64,000 nucleotides of DNA from Kryptolebias marmoratus. Taxonomy: Eukaryota; Chordata; Actinopteri; Cyprinodontiformes; Rivulidae. A program made the position numbers and the translations under genes. The DNA is taken from NCBI RefSeq assembly GCF_001649575.2, contig NC_051437.1:11678083-11742082 (forward strand), read 5' to 3'. Shown here one piece after another: positions 58,561 through 64,000 of this stretch; positions within the stretch are counted from its first letter, which is position 1; each line of letters begins with the position of its first letter. A model generated the notes under the pieces. The model made no database searches, had not been told where the DNA came from, and worked only from the letters and a program-made list of their open reading frames with translations.

Positions 58561-61500
58561 TGAGGTGATGGACCTGCTTTTGATATTTCTTTTGACACTG
58601 ATTATATTAGGTGAAAATAAATCAGTCACAGCTTTCTGTCTCTTAATTTTGGAGAAACCTGGAAAAAAAAACAATTTCTATGCCATCAAAAATCAACAAA
58701 AGATGATAAAACAGCCCATTTACCTTCGATCGAATGCAGAAAGAAAGGGAGATTACACAAAACTTCATTACTGTGACAGAGAACAAAAAAAGACTGAATC
58801 AGACTAATTACTGAATTAAACGAAAGAAAGACATTAAATGCATTTCTTGGAAATCTGCAGTAATGTCTAAGAATCTAACAGTTATTTTTCATTCCACCTA
58901 AACAAACAAACAAACAAAAAAATAAAACAGATTGTATGAATGGAATTTTTAATTTATTTGGAAACATTTTGTTTTGTTTTCTTCACTTAAAGTTTTGTGT
59001 AAAACTAACTGTTTAACAAGAAAATCAAACCTGGAGATTTTTTTGCAGCGTTAATATTTTTTTTTAGTTGTTAAAAAGCCAAATTATCATTTTATTCTCC
59101 TGTCTCACAAGATATGCTCTTTACTTATTTTATGTTTGTATTGTATTACTTAAAGTTTGAGTAGTCGAGAACTTTTACTTTTATCATTCCTGGTCTTTAA
59201 ATTAAAAGAGAAATCATCTAACCCAGTCTTTTCTACAAAAGAAGTGAAAACAATTTCAAAAGCCTTTTGTGATTTACTGAATTCATGTAATTTGTCTTTA
59301 TGCTAAATGACTGCCTCAAGGTAAAATGGAAATCACTTTAATCCAGACTGCTGTATTTTAGAGTGGGCAAGTGGCTGTGTTAAAGTGTTTATGTTTTACA
59401 GTATGAGGTAAAATGATTTTCAGTGACACACACACACACACCCACACAAAAAAACAAACACAAAGCACAAGTGCACAAAAAAGAGAGAATTATAAAATAA
59501 AATGAAACAACACAAATTGATATATTGTTCTTGAAGACAATATGTGCAAATAAAATGGGACAGCTTTGAAAAAAACAAAAAAAGAGATGAACACAATTTT
59601 AAATAACTATCAACCTTTTGTGCTTTCCCTGTTTTCGACTCCTCCACTAACAAAAAGTAAATTTTGTGAAGAAGTTGAAATCCTGCTGCACGTTTAAATC
59701 AGTCAGCCTTTGTTTGCCTCATTTTTTTGTATCACATTATACAATATATAAAAGCAAGAACTGACAAACCCTACAGTTTGATAGGAGCCATTGTGGAAAT
59801 CTTCCTTGAATGTTTTTGAGTACAAAACTTTATTCCATGCTTATGTTTTTCTTCAGTGTGCAGCAGTATGGACACAGTTTAAACACAACACATTTTATAG
59901 TATATGTCAAAACTTAGAAGCATTTGAAATAAAATGCTTTAAAGAACAACTTTACAGCAATAAGACAGCCAGCATCATTTCAGGTTGTCAAGGTAATGTG
60001 ACTCAACAAAAAAGCATTTTTATGTTTGCCAATATCACCTTGGAAGCCCATCACACTTTCACTGTATGCAGGTGGCTGTGATCTGTTTTAGACTGTTAGG
60101 TCCTGAAATCCAGATTTAACGCTGTTTACCTCCTGGGTTTTTAAAAGTGATTAAGAAAATGCAAGAGGTCTTAAACATAAACAAGATGAATAATTTCATA
60201 CGAATCATGTGGCGCTACACTGGCTGCAGAAAATCGATGTCACCACAGCAAAAATCAATGTCACCACAGCGAACGGCTTCTGTCACCATGTTCTGCCAAG
60301 TATGTTGGCGTAAATTACATTTATTTCTCCTGTCAGAACGTAAAGAAATTAAGTCCATTTTGTGTACAGTCAATGGAAAATGAAATCCTTCCCTCTCTCT
60401 ATTCAAGGGTTTTACATATCAGGACCTAGTAAACATTATGGGGTGTTCTGGAAGTGCCCCTTAGACCATTTACATGCATTTTATGTGCCTGGCAAACGTA
60501 CGGTCATGTGCGGATGTGTGTTTACAACAACATGTGACAAAATGGAGAAAACTTTACAGTCTACATTGGACTGAGGTTGTTTAGATCTTTTTTAAGCTTG
60601 TTATATGTTAAGTTGTATGAGGTTAAATGTGGTTCAATTTCACCATTTGGCTTTAAACCACAAATGCTCAAACTCACAAAAAAACATAAAGTCATATTTC
60701 AGTGTATTTAGGCAAGTTTCAGTACTTTGTAGTTTGATATTGTCGACTGAAAAGATCTGTGTGGCGTAGGCACATTCTCACAGCAAATCGAATGTTTGCA
60801 TATATTTACACACACTTTCACACAATGTTCGTTTTCACATATTCTAACCTGTGTGCGAAACATGACACATACAATGTTTTTGCGTGTATACACCATTTAT
60901 ACATTAGTCCCCAGATCACTTTCACTTGCCTTGATATGTAAAACTCTAGGATTACAAAAGGGTGAACTTTTTGCCCTAAGATTCACTTAAGATATTCTTC
61001 AACTGACTTAATATGTTGTAGTAAAAAAAAAACAACTAAAGCAAGTTTTGCAGAACAACAATTAAAAGCAGTCACTAATAATTGTAGTCTATAAAAAAGT
61101 TGTTTACAAAACACCTCCAGACAAAGTGATTCAGATGAATCCTGTTGTTTTCAATTACGGAGCGAGCTCGAGTTTTTGTACTTGTGCTCTGTTCTCACAA
61201 ATAAGTTTTCTTCATGAGCAAGTCAATACTGAGCCATTAAAATGTGTGAAATTGAATAGTTTCATCTAATTTGTGTGAGCAAAGTGTTTTGGGATAAAGG
61301 ATTAAATTTTGGAAAATTAAAACTCTACTGATGACATTTTTTTAATTGAGCTCATTTTACCTTAGGTAATAAGCTAAGATGAAGAAAATATTTCTGGTTT
61401 GAACTTGCTTTTCTTTTATTATCAGATTTTCATTTCTTTTGGTCAACTCAGTCACTTCTGTGTTGTTTCAGAACCAACTCATCTGTGCTTTACCTCCTTC

Positions 61501-61789
61501 ACCACAAACAAAAATATGTATTCTATGGGTGAATTGTTATAGTGCTCATAATATCACTGATAATCTTTATTTATCTATTATAATATTCTCAAAGAGGCAA
61601 ATGGCCGTGAAAATGATTGATAGCAATGACACATGACATTAGAGTAAATATTTTGAAGTATAACCATCCAGAATTAATTATGAGGACCCAGTTGAAATTA
61701 AAATTCTTTGAAAAGAATGTATATTACCAGTTGTCAGAGTCTTTAAATAAAATCATCTTATGTTGAGAAGGAACAGCGTTAAAACCATT
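58561..61789. other. Unique sequence, no gene
   Basis: (CAAA)-type run near 58901-58925 and a (CA)n run near 59427-59440. Two tandem copies of AAAATCRATGTCACCACAGC lie at about 60231-60271. Frames of 60-96 codons lack domains. Confidence 0.35.
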
Positions 61790-61965
61790 GTGGTTGAATC
61801 TGGTAAATAAGGTTTTGTACAGTCCCATGTGATATTGTGAGATGCCACTCTCAAAGCATTTGTTGTGAATGACTCCCAACTACTACCACTTCAACTAGTG
61901 TTTCATGAGATATTTTGTTAACAGACAGACAAAATCATATCAGTTTGCCTCAGGTGTGGGTGATT
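61790..61965 (-). repeat. Family A, copy 12 (fragment)
   Basis: On plus: TTGTTGTGAATGACTCCCAA, CTACTACCACTTCAACTAGT, TTTCATGAGATATTTTGTTA and ACAGACAGACAAAATCATAT. This is the reverse of family A with the central part missing. A further AGCAAAAACATTATCACCTT at 62129-62148 may be a displaced terminus. Confidence 0.6.
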
Positions 61966-62329
61966 TTTCCTCTAAACTTTAAGGAAACGTCTACCAATAA
62001 CTTTCTATATAAATTGAACCACCATGATGGAACCCAGTTCTCCCTCTACCTCTGTTCTTTCATCTACACATTTTTATTTTTTTCTGTTGTTGAGTATACT
62101 CAACCAACACACACACACTGCACAGACATGAGCAAAAACATTATCACCTTTCAAATTCGGCAGTGGGGGATGATTATTGTTTGACACAATTATTGTCAAA
62201 TATAAGTTTTACTGCATAATAAATATTACAGTTCATGTCTATATACTCTTTTACAAATAATATATATTAGTCTACCATGCTGTAAGGCTACCTACATCTA
62301 GCCTTTGCAAATACCAGTCAACGCACATG

Positions 62330-62650
62330 TACATTTTCCGCCTCCCTTCCTCCTCTGACCCAACCTGTCAGATCTGAACCAACCCAGAACATTTAGCCCT
62401 GTTTTCCCCCACCTCACAGCTCCTCAGGGGCACTTCTCACGGCCCAGCCTGATCACAAGCGCTCCAGCTGCGGCTGACAGCCCTGGGGGCTGAGGGGGTA
62501 AGAGGTGGTGATGCTGCTTCCAGACAACAGCATGAAAAGCTCCAGATTATGACAACAAGACCCGAGGACCTCTGAGATATATTTACACACAAACACATAT
62601 GTGTCACAACCAGCACCACCACACACACTCACACAGACACATGTGCTCTA
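62330..62650. other. GC-richer repeat-poor block
   Basis: It contains CACGGCCCAGCCTGATCACA and CAGCTGCGGCTGACAGCC near 62438-62481 and a CA-rich end. A 63-codon minus frame has no domain. Function unknown. Confidence 0.15.
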
Positions 62651-63717
62651 TGATAAAAGCGGCGTATAAGCAAACAAAGTCATGCTTTAACACTTAAAAA
62701 TCAAGGGCAAAAAGTTTCATTTGAATAGCCTGCAAGTCTTAATTAAATTTAAAAAAATAACAAATATTAGCAATTATAATTTAACAAAATGTTGTGCTAC
62801 CTTTTATGAATGTGTGTCAGAACTGTTCACATGTTTCAGTTTCAGCTTCCCGCAGGTAGGTAATGACCACATCTTTTCATTTTTTTGAGAAAGATAAAAG
62901 AGGTGTGATAAAACAGTGTTCATGGTCCGCATTGTTAACACGAGCAAGCACAGCACATTTAATGTCTCACTCTTGTTCAAAGACAAAACCTAAGATATAG
63001 AAGCTGAAAGGGGGATGCGGTGCCTCTGCTGGCTTTGCTGTAAACTTTGAAATGAAAGAAAAAGGAGTTAGTGGGCACTTTAAAGTTTAATCTGTGCTCC
63101 CGATCATTATGTGAAGCTTGGTGCTTTCTGCCTGAGGGATCAGTGTTTTTCATTATAAGGGGGGTAATCTCTAGTAATCATAATAAGCCTAGCATTTTCT
63201 CTTTATCAGCGTAATGAAGGCTATTCTTGTCCTAGGGGATGTGTTGTTATCCTGTTGTTAGATGTGTGTAAGTGTGTGCATATTTGTCTTTTCTGAATGT
63301 TGTGATATTCTAACTCAACACCAGCAGGTCCTCGAGGAGAAAATCAGGACCACGGACAGAGTCAGATGAAGAGCACACCCGGCATAAAAGATACCTTTAA
63401 AACTGAAGATAAGAGGGAATCCTGAACTACTAATTACTGTCACACTATCCTGAAACAGCCAATTCTGATGAGAAACTGAGTGGAGAATGAGTTTTACAAA
63501 GAATGAGTTATACAAAGAGCTCCACATTGTCAGCCTTTATACTCACTTTCAGACTGACTGAGCCAAAAATAAAAATCCATTTCATGCTACTGATCACACA
63601 ACTTATAGTTAGTTCAGTTGTTAGACAGAGAAATGCTGTTTAAATTTAACCTTTTTACTTATGTGGACTTGTAATTAAAAAATAGTAAAACTGATGGCCC
63701 AAAAGTACTACTCCTAC

Positions 63718-63719
<2 letters not shown>
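62651..63719. other. Unique sequence
   Basis: The segment 63130-63240 (with ATCATAATAAGCCTAGC and CAGCGTAATGAAGGCTATTC) is repeat-free and of mixed composition but has no decisive signal. Confidence 0.3.

Positions 63720-63785
<66 letters not shown>
63720..63785. repeat. (TA)n microsatellite
   Basis: Uninterrupted alternating TA array of about 33 units. Confidence 0.97.
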
Positions 63786-63788
<3 letters not shown>

Positions 63789-63854
63789 GGCATGCCGTTC
63801 AGGAAATTATTGTAATTAAAAAAATTATTGTATTATGTATTCTTATATTTGAAA

Positions 63855-64000
63855 GTTTGAATATATGGAATGAAAGTCTGAATATATGGAATGAAAGTTT
63901 GAATATATGGAATGAAAGTCTGAATATATGGAATGAAAGTCTGAATATATGGAATGAAACCTGAAAATATGGAATGAAAGTCAGAATATATGGAATGAAA
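63855..64000. repeat. 21-bp minisatellite, runs off the window
   Basis: Seven tandem units of GTYTGAATATATGGAATGAA plus a final A. Unit starts are 63855, 63876, 63897, 63918, 63939, 63960 (20 bp) and 63980. Units alternate GTTTG and GTCTG at first. The array continues past the right edge. Confidence 0.97.

Noticed and set aside
63855..64000. CRISPR-like array
   Set aside because: Units are directly adjacent with no unique spacers, and the DNA is vertebrate; it is a minisatellite.

Overview
This window is AT-rich vertebrate DNA, almost certainly from a teleost fish (percomorph-like; this last step is inference). The evidence is the repeat content: tRNA-derived SINEs with a teleost-type tail, short hAT-type elements with 8-bp target duplications, a LINE family with a GGAT-like 3' tail, and several interspersed families that recur within the window. 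No bacterial or viral gene organisation is present.

I found no host protein-coding gene that I can support. The longest open frames are 60-173 codons. They overlap on both strands, lack recognisable domains and look like chance. The one clear protein signal is a minus-strand stretch near 39.76-39.98 kb, the C-terminal part of a LINE reverse-transcriptase polyprotein. The window is best read as intergenic DNA or part of a very long intron.

Layout. 0-8 kb is mostly unique sequence with a fragment of repeat family B, a GC-richer block at 2.2-2.8 kb, a tailed SINE-like repeat (3.8-4.07 kb) and a copy of repeat D (7.24 kb). 8-14 kb holds a hAT-type MITE (8.2-8.8), an AT array (9.0), a copy of repeat C (10.6-11.06) and a hAT remnant carrying two nested short hATs (12.8-13.5). 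17-19.6 kb holds two SINEs in opposite orientation, a family A copy, a hAT element with an exact 8-bp duplication, and a family B copy. 21-34 kb has a GTAC-rich block, tailed repeats, a TTAA-type element and more family A. 36-44 kb has three fragments of one LINE family. 47-48 kb has a split copy of repeat C. 50.5-51.4 kb has two family A copies head-to-tail. 54-55 kb has a repeat D copy interrupted by a TA-target MITE with perfect 25-bp inverted ends. The right edge is a TA array followed by a 21-bp minisatellite that runs off the window.

Between these lie repeat-poor stretches. Some (15.04-15.26, 20.69-20.95, 24.84-25.23, 45.2-45.96 and 48.6-49.08 kb) look like candidate conserved non-coding elements by base composition and motif content only. 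No new genetic system was found. The most informative structures are the nested transposon insertions and the unclassified family A, present in about twelve copies.
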